Assembly: GCA_023231005.1 (NCBI GenBank)
Contig: JALNWG010000004.1
Coordinates: forward strand, 1 to 64,000
Length of the DNA stretch: 64,000 nucleotides
Direction of reading: 5' to 3'
Source: Bacteroidales bacterium
GTDB taxonomy: Bacteria; Bacteroidota; Bacteroidia; Bacteroidales; FEN-979
Positions 25,870 to 34,516 of the stretch are shown here, piece after piece (position 1 is the stretch's first letter; each line of letters begins with the position of its first letter). Below the pieces are notes generated by a model. It was given only the letters and a program-made list of their open reading frames with translations, did not search any database and was not told where the DNA came from. The position numbers and the translations under genes were made by a program.

Positions 25870-26898
25870 ATGATAGGTCAGACAAACATTCTCGTTATTT
25901 ATACCGGAGGAACCATCGGGATGGTACAGGATCCGAAAACACTGTCGTTGCAGCCACTTACGTTCGACATCTTGTACAAGTATCTTCCCGTTCTTGAAAA
26001 TTTCAATTGCCGGATTGATTTTTATACCTTCGAACCGCTGTTGGATTCGTCGAATATGAGTCCCTCGTTCTGGATACATTTAGCCAGTGTGATAGAAGAA
26101 AATTATGAGGATTATGATGGCTTTGTAGTCCTTCATGGAACCGACACAATGGCCTATACTGCGTCGGCATTGAGCTTTATGCTTGAGAACCTTAACAAAC
26201 CGGTGATCTTTACCGGCTCTCAATTGCCCATTGGAATGGTGCGCACCGATGGCCGGGAAAATTTCATTAACTCCATTGAAATTGCAGCTGCCAAGGATGT
26301 AGATACTCCAGTGGTCCCCGAAGTTGCCATCTGTTTCGAAAACAAACTATACCGGGGGAATAGAACAAGTAAACTCAATGCCGAAAATTTTGGCGCTTTT
26401 ATTTCCGGAAATTATCCCATATTGGCCGAAATTGGTGTTCATATTAAATATTATGACAACTTGATTCTGAAGCCCAATTTTAAAAAACTCCGGGTGCTCA
26501 AAGAGCTCGATGAAAATATTGCTATATTGAAGCTGTTTCCCGGCATTTCTCAATCGTCTGTTGATGCTATTTTAACGACCCGGGGATTAAAGGCAATGAT
26601 TCTTGAAACATTTGGGTCCGGGAATGCCCCTACAGCCCCATGGTTCCTCGAACAACTTAAGGAAGCGAACAGCCGTGGAATCATCCTTTTCAATGTAACT
26701 CAATGTAAGGGAGGGTCGGTTGATATGGGAAGATATGAAACCAGCGCCAGCCTTAGTAAAATAGGAATTGTTGGAGGTTATGATATCACAACAGAATCGG
26801 CTGTTACCAAACTGATGTACTTGTTGGGCTGCGGTTTTTCTGCTGAGAGTGTGAAACAATTACTCCAAACCTCTCTTCGGGGAGAAATGACCGTTTGA
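25870..26898 (+). CDS. ansA: type I (cytoplasmic) L-asparaginase
   Basis: A 342-residue enzyme that hydrolyses asparagine to aspartate and ammonia. Two catalytic threonine motifs are visible: LVIYTGGTIGM near residue 12-15 and VLHGTDTMAYTASALSFM around residue 90; GSQLPIGMVRTDGRENF is a conserved block between them. There is no signal peptide, which fits the cytoplasmic low-affinity type. A near -7 box (TAACTTTA) lies before the start. The gene stands alone; a separate promoter for tRNA-Ser begins at its 3' end. Confidence 0.93.
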   Translation: MIGQTNILVIYTGGTIGMVQDPKTLSLQPLTFDILYKYLPVLENFNCRIDFYTFEPLLDSSNMSPSFWIHLASVIEENYEDYDGFVVLHGTDTMAYTASALSFMLENLNKPVIFTGSQLPIGMVRTDGRENFINSIEIAAAKDVDTPVVPEVAICFENKLYRGNRTSKLNAENFGAFISGNYPILAEIGVHIKYYDNLILKPNFKKLRVLKELDENIAILKLFPGISQSSVDAILTTRGLKAMILETFGSGNAPTAPWFLEQLKEANSRGIILFNVTQCKGGSVDMGRYETSASLSKIGIVGGYDITTESAVTKLMYLLGCGFSAESVKQLLQTSLRGEMTV

Positions 26899-26923
26899 AA
26901 AATCAAATTTTTTAATACCTTTG
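26894..26923 (+). promoter_or_regulatory. Bacteroidota-type promoter for the tRNA-Ser transcript
   Basis: TTTG at 26894-26897 and TACCTTTG at 26916-26923 are separated by 18 bases, close to the usual -33/-7 layout. Transcription would begin near 26930 and run through tRNA-Ser to the hairpin at 27117-27139. Confidence 0.6.
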
Positions 26924-26999
26924 CACCGGAAATTTTGAATTGCGTTATCTGATTTATATTTTCACCTTTTCGCTATTTCACAATTTCATATTTTTTCAT

Positions 27000-27087
27000 G
27001 GAGAGGTGTCCGAGTGGTCGAAGGAGCACGCCTGGAAAGTGTGTGTACGCCAAAAGTGTACCCTGGGTTCGAATCCCAGTCTCTCCG
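27000..27087 (+). tRNA. tRNA-Ser (anticodon GGA)
   Basis: An 88-base class II tRNA with long variable arm. Acceptor GGAGAGG pairs with TCTCTCC; anticodon stem CACGC/GTGTG encloses loop CTGGAAA with anticodon GGA; the T arm is CTGGG-TTCGAAT-CCCAG; discriminator G. It reads serine codon UCC. CCA is not encoded (GCA follows). Confidence 0.95.
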
Positions 27088-27116
27088 CAAAGTATTGAAA
27101 TTCAACACCAAATTAG

Positions 27117-27139
27117 CCCCTTTTTAGAAGGGGTTTTTT
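27117..27139 (+). terminator. intrinsic terminator after tRNA-Ser
   Basis: CCCCTT (27117-27122) pairs with AAGGGG (27128-27133) around a TTTAG-type loop, followed by TTTTTT at 27134-27139. Confidence 0.85.
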
Positions 27140-27311
27140 GTTTTAATATCCTCGAATAAAAAGGATTCATAACGGCTATTTCACTCTTTGCAACCGGCAA
27201 TCTTCCTTCATGTATTTATAAGCGAAATAATATATAATTTTACCAACTGAAAATCAGCACCAACTGATTTTTAACCGCGCTGGATTTAGAATTAATATTT
27301 AGCTTATATAA

Positions 27312-28523
27312 ATGAAAAAACTTTTTTTCACTTTACTTTTTCTCTCAGTAATTTCGAGTGCTTTTACCCAAATTCCATCTTGTGATGGCAATCGTTACAA
27401 AAATTCTGTTTTCGGAAGCGTTGATTCAATAGTTGATATTCAGTACGGAAGGAACTACACGATGAATGATGTTCTTCAGAATCTTACACTGAATCTTTAT
27501 TATCCGGAAATGGATACTGTAACAAAAAGACCATTGATTATTTTCCTTCATGGTGGGAGCTTTGTTAGAGGTGATAAACAAGAAACCAGAGAACTATGCA
27601 CCCTTTTTGCCCTTAGGGGTTTCGTAACGGCAACCATTGATTATCGCCTGATAGATGTAACGTTGACCGATTCAAATACAATTTTCGAAGGATTGGTAGA
27701 TGCAATGAGCGATACCAAAGCAGCTATCCGTTTTTTTGTTGAAGATGCTGCTACACTCAATCTCTATAAAATAGACACGAATTACATCTTTATTTCGGGC
27801 GTTTCGGCCGGTGGAATAATAGCATCGCATGTCGCTTATCTTGACTCTACAGATAATATTCCTGCTTACATCTCAAATCTAATTTATGCGAATGGAGGTT
27901 TTTCGGGCAATAGCAGTGCCAACACTTCTCATACAACACCCATAAAAGGAGTGCTTAATTATTCCGGGGCACTTATGCGTAAAGACTTTATTAGTACGGG
28001 AGAACCTGCATTATTCAGCGCTCATGACGATGGAGATACAATAGTACCCTGTAATCACGGCTTATCCTATGTAAGTGCTTGTCCCGTTTATTGCGATGGC
28101 AGTTGCGCAATGCAACAAGAGGCAAACTTAAAAGGAGTATATAATGATATTTTTCTTAATCACACAATCGGACATTGCGCTTACTTTTTCTCCTCTTCAT
28201 TAGCCGATTCAGTAATAGAAAAATCAGCCGATTTTTTATATAGAATAATTTGCACTACGATTGTTGCTGTAAATAATCCTGACCATTTACAAAATAAAAT
28301 GCAATTAACTCCCAATCCGGCAGATGAAACAATACGCGTCGAATTTCCAACCACATTCAAAACAAAGGAACAATTTCTGCTCTTTAATTCAATGGGACTT
28401 TTACTTCGAGAAGTTGAAGCAAAACAATCAATTCAAATAAACATTTCTGATTTGCCTAAGGGGCTTTATTTTATTCACCTGAAACATCATCCCGATCAAA
28501 CACAATCTTTCATTAAACTATAG
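27312..28523 (+). CDS. secreted alpha/beta-hydrolase (carboxylesterase-like) with T9SS sorting domain
   Basis: A 403-residue exported enzyme: signal peptide MKKLFFTLLFLSVISSAFTQ, then an alpha/beta-hydrolase domain (about 30-320) with the oxyanion motif LIIFLHGGSFVRG (residues 75-87) and nucleophile elbow GVSAGG (S165). The C-terminal about 75 residues (from LTPNPADETIRVEF to GLYFIHLKHH) form a type A T9SS sorting domain, so the protein should be exported across the outer membrane and anchored or released. Esterase or lipase activity on an ester or polysaccharide-derived substrate is likely but the substrate is not visible. It stands alone, with a terminator before it and a minus-strand gene after it. 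Confidence 0.88.
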   Translation: MKKLFFTLLFLSVISSAFTQIPSCDGNRYKNSVFGSVDSIVDIQYGRNYTMNDVLQNLTLNLYYPEMDTVTKRPLIIFLHGGSFVRGDKQETRELCTLFALRGFVTATIDYRLIDVTLTDSNTIFEGLVDAMSDTKAAIRFFVEDAATLNLYKIDTNYIFISGVSAGGIIASHVAYLDSTDNIPAYISNLIYANGGFSGNSSANTSHTTPIKGVLNYSGALMRKDFISTGEPALFSAHDDGDTIVPCNHGLSYVSACPVYCDGSCAMQQEANLKGVYNDIFLNHTIGHCAYFFSSSLADSVIEKSADFLYRIICTTIVAVNNPDHLQNKMQLTPNPADETIRVEFPTTFKTKEQFLLFNSMGLLLREVEAKQSIQINISDLPKGLYFIHLKHHPDQTQSFIKL

Positions 28524-28575
28524 AGAATAAATCTGAAATGAACCAACTTTATAAATAAAGCATCGACGGAAAACA

Positions 28576-29307
28576 TTAAGGTTTACTCATGGCATCATCA
28601 GCGTTAGCAAAATTTGAATCGTCAATACCAGCATAACTGGAAAGTTTAGTCAGGGAGGTCTTATTTCCCAACATGGCAAAAGTTACCCGATTATCCATTA
28701 GAAGTTGGCTCCGGAAATTTTGAAGCTCACTGATTTCAATTTGCATCATTTTCTTCTTGGCCGACTTATCAAGATAGATATCGATTTCTAAAGCAGCTTG
28801 CTCCATAATAGCTTCACGAGCAGTCATTTGATTGATAAAATTAGCAAAATCATGGAGATTCATTTCAACGTTATAGGGAATATTAGATTCATCTTTGTTC
28901 GCTAAAATTTCCGTAAGCATTGCCTCTGTGGATTTCAGCTTATTCATGTTGCCATTTAAAAAATTACTGTATTCCTGTAAAGCAATAAATGTAGGGTTTA
29001 ATTTCTGATCCGTATAAAGAGGATGGTACTTCAGTATGGCTGATGCTGTATCAATCTGACGGGTCACTCTTTCTGTAAATTGTTCAAAACTTCTGAGAAT
29101 CTGGATCATTCTTTTAAGCTCCAGCGTATCTTTGGTAAATTCATTTCTTAATTGAATGGATTTTTTGCTCATCGCCTGATCGCTCATGGCCGTGGTCCCT
29201 TTAACCAAAGCTTTGTTTGATGGCTTGTTAAATATGGATAACATTACAATTGCGCCGGCAACAATCAGGATAGCAACGGCAATTAAAATTTTTGTCTTTG
29301 ATTTCAT
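28576..29307 (-). CDS. hypothetical membrane-anchored helical protein
   Basis: A 243-residue protein with one N-terminal membrane helix (KTKILIAVAILIVAGAIVML, residues about 3-22) and a long, charged, mainly helical remainder exposed outside the cytoplasm. The remainder lacks Trp and Cys, has many heptad-like leucines and could form a coiled coil or four-helix bundle. No family recognised. It lies alone between the T9SS esterase (convergent) and the SIS gene, about 97 bases away on the same strand. Confidence 0.7.
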   Translation of the reverse strand: MKSKTKILIAVAILIVAGAIVMLSIFNKPSNKALVKGTTAMSDQAMSKKSIQLRNEFTKDTLELKRMIQILRSFEQFTERVTRQIDTASAILKYHPLYTDQKLNPTFIALQEYSNFLNGNMNKLKSTEAMLTEILANKDESNIPYNVEMNLHDFANFINQMTAREAIMEQAALEIDIYLDKSAKKKMMQIEISELQNFRSQLLMDNRVTFAMLGNKTSLTKLSSYAGIDDSNFANADDAMSKP

Positions 29308-29403
29308 CAGTAGTAAGTTTTTTAAGGAAGAGTAATTTACTAAAGTACAAAGAAAGGAGAAAAAGTTGGTGGATTTCGCTAAATTAAAAAAGGAAAATGA
29401 AAT

Positions 29404-30420
29404 TTATCCAATAAACTCATTCCCCACTTTACGGGCACGTTCTGGTTTGTCGAGATTGATTCCGATCGCAAGACCGATTTCCACCAGGAGATTCCATCCG
29501 GCACTTAAAAACACATAGGGATTCATTTCCCCAGCCGAAGGAACGCGAATGGTTGTGAAAGGAGTAGCCCGATCTGCAATAGCAATCACATTAAGTCCAA
29601 CTCCTTTGACAAGCACTTCCTGTAATTTTTCAATTTCTTCTTCAATGGGATCAATCACAAAAACAACATCGTTTTTATTCATCACTTCTTCTATCCCATG
29701 AACGGCATAAGTGCCTTCAAGAAAATCTGATTTTTTGCGGGTAATTTCATTGGTTTTAAGGGTCAATTCTTCGGCGACACCATCATTATAACCAGCAAAA
29801 TAAATGGTTGGCGCTTGTGCAGCAAGGACAATAACCTCCTTACTGATCGGCATGGTCATGGCTTCTTCAACCAAAACTGCTAATTTTGAACAATCGGCGG
29901 TTTTATCAACACCCCTGATGTGCCAGAGAATAGATTCATAAAACAAGGCTTGCTCAATAACGCTTTTAGTGGCTGCAACAGCCTGCTCCCATCCACAGTT
30001 GAGAACGAAAGTTTGTTTACATTCTTTTTCCAACAGGGTATCCTGGTTTGCTGACAAGGCAAATCGTTTTTTATTGCCCATTGCAGCTAATTTTTTTGCA
30101 AGCAATACAACTTCTTTGGTCCGTCCGGAGTTGGAAGCACAGAAAACGGCAAATTTCGATAAATCATATTGTGCCGATTGACGTGAACCATCGGTGAATA
30201 CAGATAGGTTTAATCCCCAGGTCAGTGCCTTACGGATGGCATTTTTAGCCGGAAAGATACGGCTGGATCCCTCCCCTGTGAGAAATAGTTTGCCAATGGA
30301 TTTTATCTCTTCAGCAATTTCCAGGGTTCGATTCGGATCGAATTTTCTAACGACTTGAGCTGTTTCCATCATCTCCCGGACCAACGCATACTTAGAATAT
30401 TGAGAATCTTTTAAATTCAT
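29404..30420 (-). CDS. SIS-domain protein (sugar isomerase / aminotransferase-like)
   Basis: A 338-residue protein with two SIS (sugar isomerase) folds, as in the isomerase half of glucosamine-6-phosphate synthase. Visible: LTGEGSSRIFPAKN with the phosphosugar-binding Ser cluster, FCASNSGRTKEVVLLAKK, and a second half with IYFAGYNDGVAEELTLKTNE and the LEGTYAVHGIEEVMN segment. There is no glutaminase domain. It should bind a phosphorylated sugar or amino sugar. It is 19 bases downstream of the DUF4954 gene on the same strand, so the two form an operon and probably act on related compounds. Confidence 0.87.
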   Translation of the reverse strand: MNLKDSQYSKYALVREMMETAQVVRKFDPNRTLEIAEEIKSIGKLFLTGEGSSRIFPAKNAIRKALTWGLNLSVFTDGSRQSAQYDLSKFAVFCASNSGRTKEVVLLAKKLAAMGNKKRFALSANQDTLLEKECKQTFVLNCGWEQAVAATKSVIEQALFYESILWHIRGVDKTADCSKLAVLVEEAMTMPISKEVIVLAAQAPTIYFAGYNDGVAEELTLKTNEITRKKSDFLEGTYAVHGIEEVMNKNDVVFVIDPIEEEIEKLQEVLVKGVGLNVIAIADRATPFTTIRVPSAGEMNPYVFLSAGWNLLVEIGLAIGINLDKPERARKVGNEFIG

Positions 30421-30439
30421 TGTTTTCTTCTTTATTGTT

Positions 30440-32650
30440 TTAATTATTGTCCCTTTTTTTTATTTCTTCTACCTGAATTTTAAAATCCTCGGTTTCTTGT
30501 CTTACCTGAATAATAAAGCTATTCTCATCAATAGTCCCGATGGCAGCTTTCATTTCATCCATATTTCTGAAGGTCGCTTTCCGGAATGGATTGTCAAAAT
30601 CCTTTTTTCGGGAAATATATACCTGTTCACAAATGAATTTTTGAATATTCACTGCTTTATCGAGACTTGAATTCCATTCGGTTTTTGTGAGATTTTCAGT
30701 TCCGGATAATTCACAAAAGGTAGCAAATGCATGTTTCTGTTTGTCAACTGGATATTGAGCCCAAAGATCATCATATCGGTTATGGATATCTTGCCAGGTT
30801 TTTAATTTACCTGAACCAATATCCGACCTAAGTTTATCCACATCATTTTTCTGCATGATCTGCCCACCCAGATTAACCCATTCATGTTGCCGTTCACTTT
30901 TCAAATTTTTACACATTGTTGTGAATGTAGACTTTGGATGTAATTTCATATATGCAAGCAAATTTTTCATGGCATAAAAATGCAGGATTTCACCATACGC
31001 ATGGTAGGCTCTATATGGTTTCAAAATCAGTATTTTTCTTTTGGTATGCTCCATATTTTCACCCAAAACTTCCAAGCCATTCACTACATCTTCCTTTCCT
31101 GACAAAAGTTTCCGTCCCAGTTGAACCAGATCATGGTCATTTATTATTTTGATTGATTCACCTTTATCCCGTAAAGAGGCTTTGGCCGTCCATATTTCCA
31201 ACAATCTGCGGGCATGAAACACCTCTTCGATAGTGTCAGGGGCAAATGGTTCAAATTCAATCTTCTGAACCTTATTCACGCGTTTGTCGCGACTCTGAAA
31301 TTTCCAGGAATTACGCGCCAGTGCATACATGTTAAACATCCACCAAAAAGCAGGCATCACTTCCAGTTGGTCCTTTGAACCATTATTATTAACCAACGAA
31401 AAAGGGAACGGAATATCAAGTTCTGCTGGATAATCGGCTTTAGAAAGCAATACAAAGGATGCAAAACGACTTGAATGTTTCACACTGGCACACAATCCCG
31501 GCCAAAATCCACGCCCGGCCTGAATTTCATTGTCATTGGCCCGACTATTATGATTGGAACCGATAGTTGCTCCTGCTGCTACATTGCTTTGCCCCATCAG
31601 TACGGAAGCAACAAGAAAAGAATTATTATGATGCTGCTCGTGTGCCGGAAAAATTAAATTATTCAGAACCTCACAGCAAGAAATGGTTGAATTGTCTCCC
31701 AAAAATGAATGAATTAATCTGGCTCCATATTTCAGGCTGGAATTATTACCCAAAATAAACTTTATCGCCTTGCAACCGTAAAATATATGACAACCATAAC
31801 CAATGATACCATTGACCAATTCCACTCCTTCTCCAATTTGTGTAGGTTCTTCTTCGGAAGAATTAATGGTCAGGTTTTTTAATTTATTGGCCCCCTTGAT
31901 ATAACAAAAGGAACCGACTTTTACATCTTTTAAAATCAGCGAATTCTTTATTACACATTGATTACCGGTCATGCCATAATAGCCACGACGTTTATCAAAA
32001 CTATTTTGTGTGATCTTTTTAAGATTCTCCTGGAGCAGCTTATCATCAACGTACTTCGCCCATAGATAAGCATCGGCCGTAATCATGCCATCAAAAGGGA
32101 GTACCTTGCGGCATCCCGTTTCGTTCATCAGCTCGATCCAGGTCCGGACATTCTCCGGTTCCCCTTCTTTGATAATTCCATTCCCAAATTTGGCGTGGTC
32201 TGTTACATGCATTTCCTGAACATTAAACAGGATTGAGCGATCGCCAATAATATAATGTGCCAAATAATGAACGTTATGGATAGCCACATCATCACCGATA
32301 TCACAAGAGATGATAAGACTGTTCGTAATTCCAGCAGGCACTCTAAGGTCATGATGTTGAAGAATGACATTCCGCAAGCATCCGATTCTTACAAGACCGT
32401 AAAATCTCGTGTTTTTAATCTGATCGGCATCAAACTGATCTGAAACCAATAATTCATCCCAATTATCAGCTGTGTTGTCGTTTTTTACAAGTCTTTCAAT
32501 TTCATCTGATTTCAGATTTCTCCACCCTGATTTGGGCAGGTAAGTCTGTTTGTTTCGCTGTAAGTATTCGTCTTTATCCTTGGGAAGGTATTCAGAAGGA
32601 ATGAAATTCCGGCCTATGTTTTCTTTAGGTACAAGAGATACGTTATCCAT
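30440..32650 (-). CDS. DUF4954 family protein with left-handed beta-helix (hexapeptide) region
   Basis: A 736-residue cytoplasmic protein. The first about 430 residues include irregular hexapeptide-like repeats (GDDVAIHNVHYLAHYIIGD, KNSLILKDVKVGSFCYIKG, VELVNGIIGYGCHIFYG), typical of nucleotide-sugar acyl- or nucleotidyltransferase beta-helices. The C-terminal about 300 residues are helical. I recognise it as DUF4954, a Bacteroidota-enriched family without assigned function. It is transcribed from its own promoter-like box and is followed by the SIS-domain gene 19 bases on. The combination suggests a role in amino-sugar or nucleotide-sugar metabolism, which is inference. Confidence 0.82.
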   Translation of the reverse strand: MDNVSLVPKENIGRNFIPSEYLPKDKDEYLQRNKQTYLPKSGWRNLKSDEIERLVKNDNTADNWDELLVSDQFDADQIKNTRFYGLVRIGCLRNVILQHHDLRVPAGITNSLIISCDIGDDVAIHNVHYLAHYIIGDRSILFNVQEMHVTDHAKFGNGIIKEGEPENVRTWIELMNETGCRKVLPFDGMITADAYLWAKYVDDKLLQENLKKITQNSFDKRRGYYGMTGNQCVIKNSLILKDVKVGSFCYIKGANKLKNLTINSSEEEPTQIGEGVELVNGIIGYGCHIFYGCKAIKFILGNNSSLKYGARLIHSFLGDNSTISCCEVLNNLIFPAHEQHHNNSFLVASVLMGQSNVAAGATIGSNHNSRANDNEIQAGRGFWPGLCASVKHSSRFASFVLLSKADYPAELDIPFPFSLVNNNGSKDQLEVMPAFWWMFNMYALARNSWKFQSRDKRVNKVQKIEFEPFAPDTIEEVFHARRLLEIWTAKASLRDKGESIKIINDHDLVQLGRKLLSGKEDVVNGLEVLGENMEHTKRKILILKPYRAYHAYGEILHFYAMKNLLAYMKLHPKSTFTTMCKNLKSERQHEWVNLGGQIMQKNDVDKLRSDIGSGKLKTWQDIHNRYDDLWAQYPVDKQKHAFATFCELSGTENLTKTEWNSSLDKAVNIQKFICEQVYISRKKDFDNPFRKATFRNMDEMKAAIGTIDENSFIIQVRQETEDFKIQVEEIKKRDNN

Positions 32651-32680
32651 GTGTTATGAAATATTCTGTTAGTAACGTAT

Positions 32681-32688
32681 CAAAAGTA
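32681..32688 (-). promoter_or_regulatory. TAnnTTTG promoter -7 box for the DUF4954-SIS operon
   Basis: On the minus strand TACTTTTG matches TAnnTTTG and lies 30 bases before the DUF4954 ATG. It shows that this operon need not depend on the riboswitch transcript upstream. Confidence 0.5.
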
Positions 32689-32743
32689 ACTTATTTCAAC
32701 AGAAAATCCTTGGTGTTCACAAAAAACATTTTGGAAGGACTCT

Positions 32744-34057
32744 CTACTGCTTCACAAAAGGTCTTACGATCTTCCCACCAGAAGTCTCAACAATGAGGTA
32801 ATACATACCCCGGGGGAGATCCCTGCAAGAAACAGAAGATATTTTATCATTGAATTCAGAATTCTGCCTGATTAAAATTCTTCCACTGATGTCAGAAATC
32901 TGAATTGATTGAATATCTGCTTTTTCACGGAGAGAAAGAAACAGCTTATCCGAAACGGGATTTGGGTATACTTTAATCGACATGGGTTCCTGTTCCAGAT
33001 TTGCGATGCCGACTGGTGCCAAACGGTAATCAACGGCAATAGCATCGCTGCTGATACCCGTTGCATAGGATGTAACTGAATCTCCGGATAACGTGTATAT
33101 CAGGCAGGTTCCAGTAGTTGCATAGTCACCGATGTTAACATACAAACGCTTATTCAAGGTATCGACAGTTGCTGAAGTGATATATTTGAATAGTGCAGAA
33201 CCTGGATCAGCAATCACGACTGTATCTTCCACCTGCATGGTATTCATGTTAAAGGATCCAATTCCATAATTCAGACCGAAATAGAGAAGGTGTCCGTCTA
33301 TACCGGCTCCAAGTCCAACATTTTTATTAATAATTGTATTTCTAAAGGTATGGTTATCCAGGTTATATATAGTAATACTGCCAACATCGGGGGTTGTGTA
33401 TGGTGATTTATTGATGGTGAAAATCAGGTTGTTATAGCGGTAAACGCCAAACGTTCCGATTGCTTCAGCACCTAAGTTTATTTCTCTTGCCAAAGTCCAA
33501 CCTGAGGTCTCAATAACGGCAATCTTTCCTTCGGTTCCATTCCACCCGCCATTTACAGCAAGATAAATGGAATCACCGGCGGCAACCATGTTCCCACAAT
33601 CACCTGGAATCCCGGCAATGGAAGTAACCAGCGAAAGATCAGCAGTATCGAGCACTTCGGCAAAGAAAGTGGTAATCGGGTATTGCTTCGACACCACCAG
33701 TTTATTTCCAAAAAGGAATAATTTACCGAGCCCTGAATCGGCCACAGCAGCTATCCGTTGATTGGTGTTAAGATTAATTTTAATGATGGAATCCTGAGCA
33801 GCAAAATAGGCGATGCTCCCGTGCAGACAAATATCCTGTGACGATTGGGTAAAAACAGTATTAATCAGATTCACTGCGCCGTTTACGGGATTATACGATT
33901 GAAGGGTAACGAAATCCTGAAAAGGGGGTATATATTCAAATTTCCCACTGTTGGCGGTGATGATTTGTTTCACATAAGGTGTTTGTCCGTTCAGGATAAT
34001 CGGGGCGATGATTCCCAGACATAGAAAAATAAAAGGATGTAAAAATCTCTTTTTCAT
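32744..34057 (-). CDS. secreted beta-propeller with T9SS sorting domain, under a cobalamin riboswitch (BtuG-like candidate)
   Basis: A 437-residue protein: signal peptide MKKRFLHPFIFLCLGIIAPI ending in NGQ, then about 330 residues of repeated four-strand blades (for example GSIAYFAAQDSIIKINLNT, KLFLFGNKLVVSKQ, GKIAVIETSGWTLAREINLG) like YncE-type seven-bladed propellers, then a type A T9SS sorting domain (IKVYPNPVSDKLFLSL to LPRGMYYLIVETSGGKIV). A cobalamin riboswitch lies in its leader. In gut Bacteroides, BtuG is a surface beta-propeller that binds cobalamin and hands it to BtuB, and it is controlled in the same way. This protein has the same fold class and switch but T9SS export in place of a lipoprotein anchor. 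Binding of cobalamin is inference. No btuB or ABC transporter gene is adjacent. Confidence 0.85.
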   Translation of the reverse strand: MKKRFLHPFIFLCLGIIAPIILNGQTPYVKQIITANSGKFEYIPPFQDFVTLQSYNPVNGAVNLINTVFTQSSQDICLHGSIAYFAAQDSIIKINLNTNQRIAAVADSGLGKLFLFGNKLVVSKQYPITTFFAEVLDTADLSLVTSIAGIPGDCGNMVAAGDSIYLAVNGGWNGTEGKIAVIETSGWTLAREINLGAEAIGTFGVYRYNNLIFTINKSPYTTPDVGSITIYNLDNHTFRNTIINKNVGLGAGIDGHLLYFGLNYGIGSFNMNTMQVEDTVVIADPGSALFKYITSATVDTLNKRLYVNIGDYATTGTCLIYTLSGDSVTSYATGISSDAIAVDYRLAPVGIANLEQEPMSIKVYPNPVSDKLFLSLREKADIQSIQISDISGRILIRQNSEFNDKISSVSCRDLPRGMYYLIVETSGGKIVRPFVKQ

Positions 34058-34184
34058 AACATTGGTTTTTCGTTAGGGTTAATTATTCTTTTGCTCAAAG
34101 GGTTCCTATAGATAATAACAGGATGGATATTTTGCGTTCATACTTTTTATACAATTACTTGTAACCCGAAAGTAAAGGTTATAT

Positions 34185-34366
34185 ATCAATGGCAGGTCTT
34201 CTGGCTTGCTCAATCTTTCGAAGTCTTCCCATCCCAAAAAACGGAGACAGTGACCAACGGATGACGAAAGACATTTAAAGAGCTTACAGCTGCGGGAACA
34301 GCTCCGGTTTCGCACCGGATTCCCTTTTCACCCGGTCTGATGGCCATCAGGGACGGGAACCACAAA
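34185..34366 (-). ncRNA. cobalamin (B12) riboswitch
   Basis: Read on the minus strand the leader has the conserved parts of the adenosylcobalamin family in order: GTGGTTCCC and GGGTGAAAAGGGAA (P2-P3), CCGGTGCGAAACCGGAGCTG (the P4 hairpin and internal loop), TTCCCGCAGCTGTAAGC, a variable part with GGTCACTGTC, GGGATGGGAAG and the closing B12 box AGCCAGAAGACCTGCC. A -7 box lies just upstream at 34377-34384. About 128 bases separate the switch from the ATG of the propeller gene at 34057. No strong intrinsic terminator is evident there, so control may be at translation initiation. With cobalamin bound the family normally switches expression off. Confidence 0.95.
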
Positions 34367-34376
34367 CATTCAGGTA

Positions 34377-34384
34377 CAAAGATA
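34377..34384 (-). promoter_or_regulatory. TAnnTTTG promoter -7 box driving the riboswitch transcript
   Basis: On the minus strand TATCTTTG fits TAnnTTTG exactly, with a TTG about 16 bases upstream as a weak -33 element. The transcript would start near 34370, right at the 5' end of the riboswitch. Confidence 0.65.
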
Positions 34385-34423
34385 ATATTTTTATTATTAC
34401 CAACCCTTAACAGAGAAAAATAT

Positions 34424-34480
34424 CCAGTACCTATTGTCGCATATTCCCATGAAATTGTTTGTTCCGTAACAAGGTACTGG
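34424..34480. repeat. inverted repeat between GT51 gene and riboswitch promoter
   Basis: CCAGTACCT (34424-34432) and AGGTACTGG (34472-34480) are perfect 9-base inverted arms about 39 bases apart, with partly complementary A/T-rich flanks (AAATAT and AATATTT). It lies upstream of the riboswitch promoter and downstream of the transglycosylase gene, so it could be a transcript-end structure or an operator. Confidence 0.45.
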
Positions 34481-34516
34481 GGAATATTTACCCAACCTAC
34501 TTCGTCCAGACAATTA

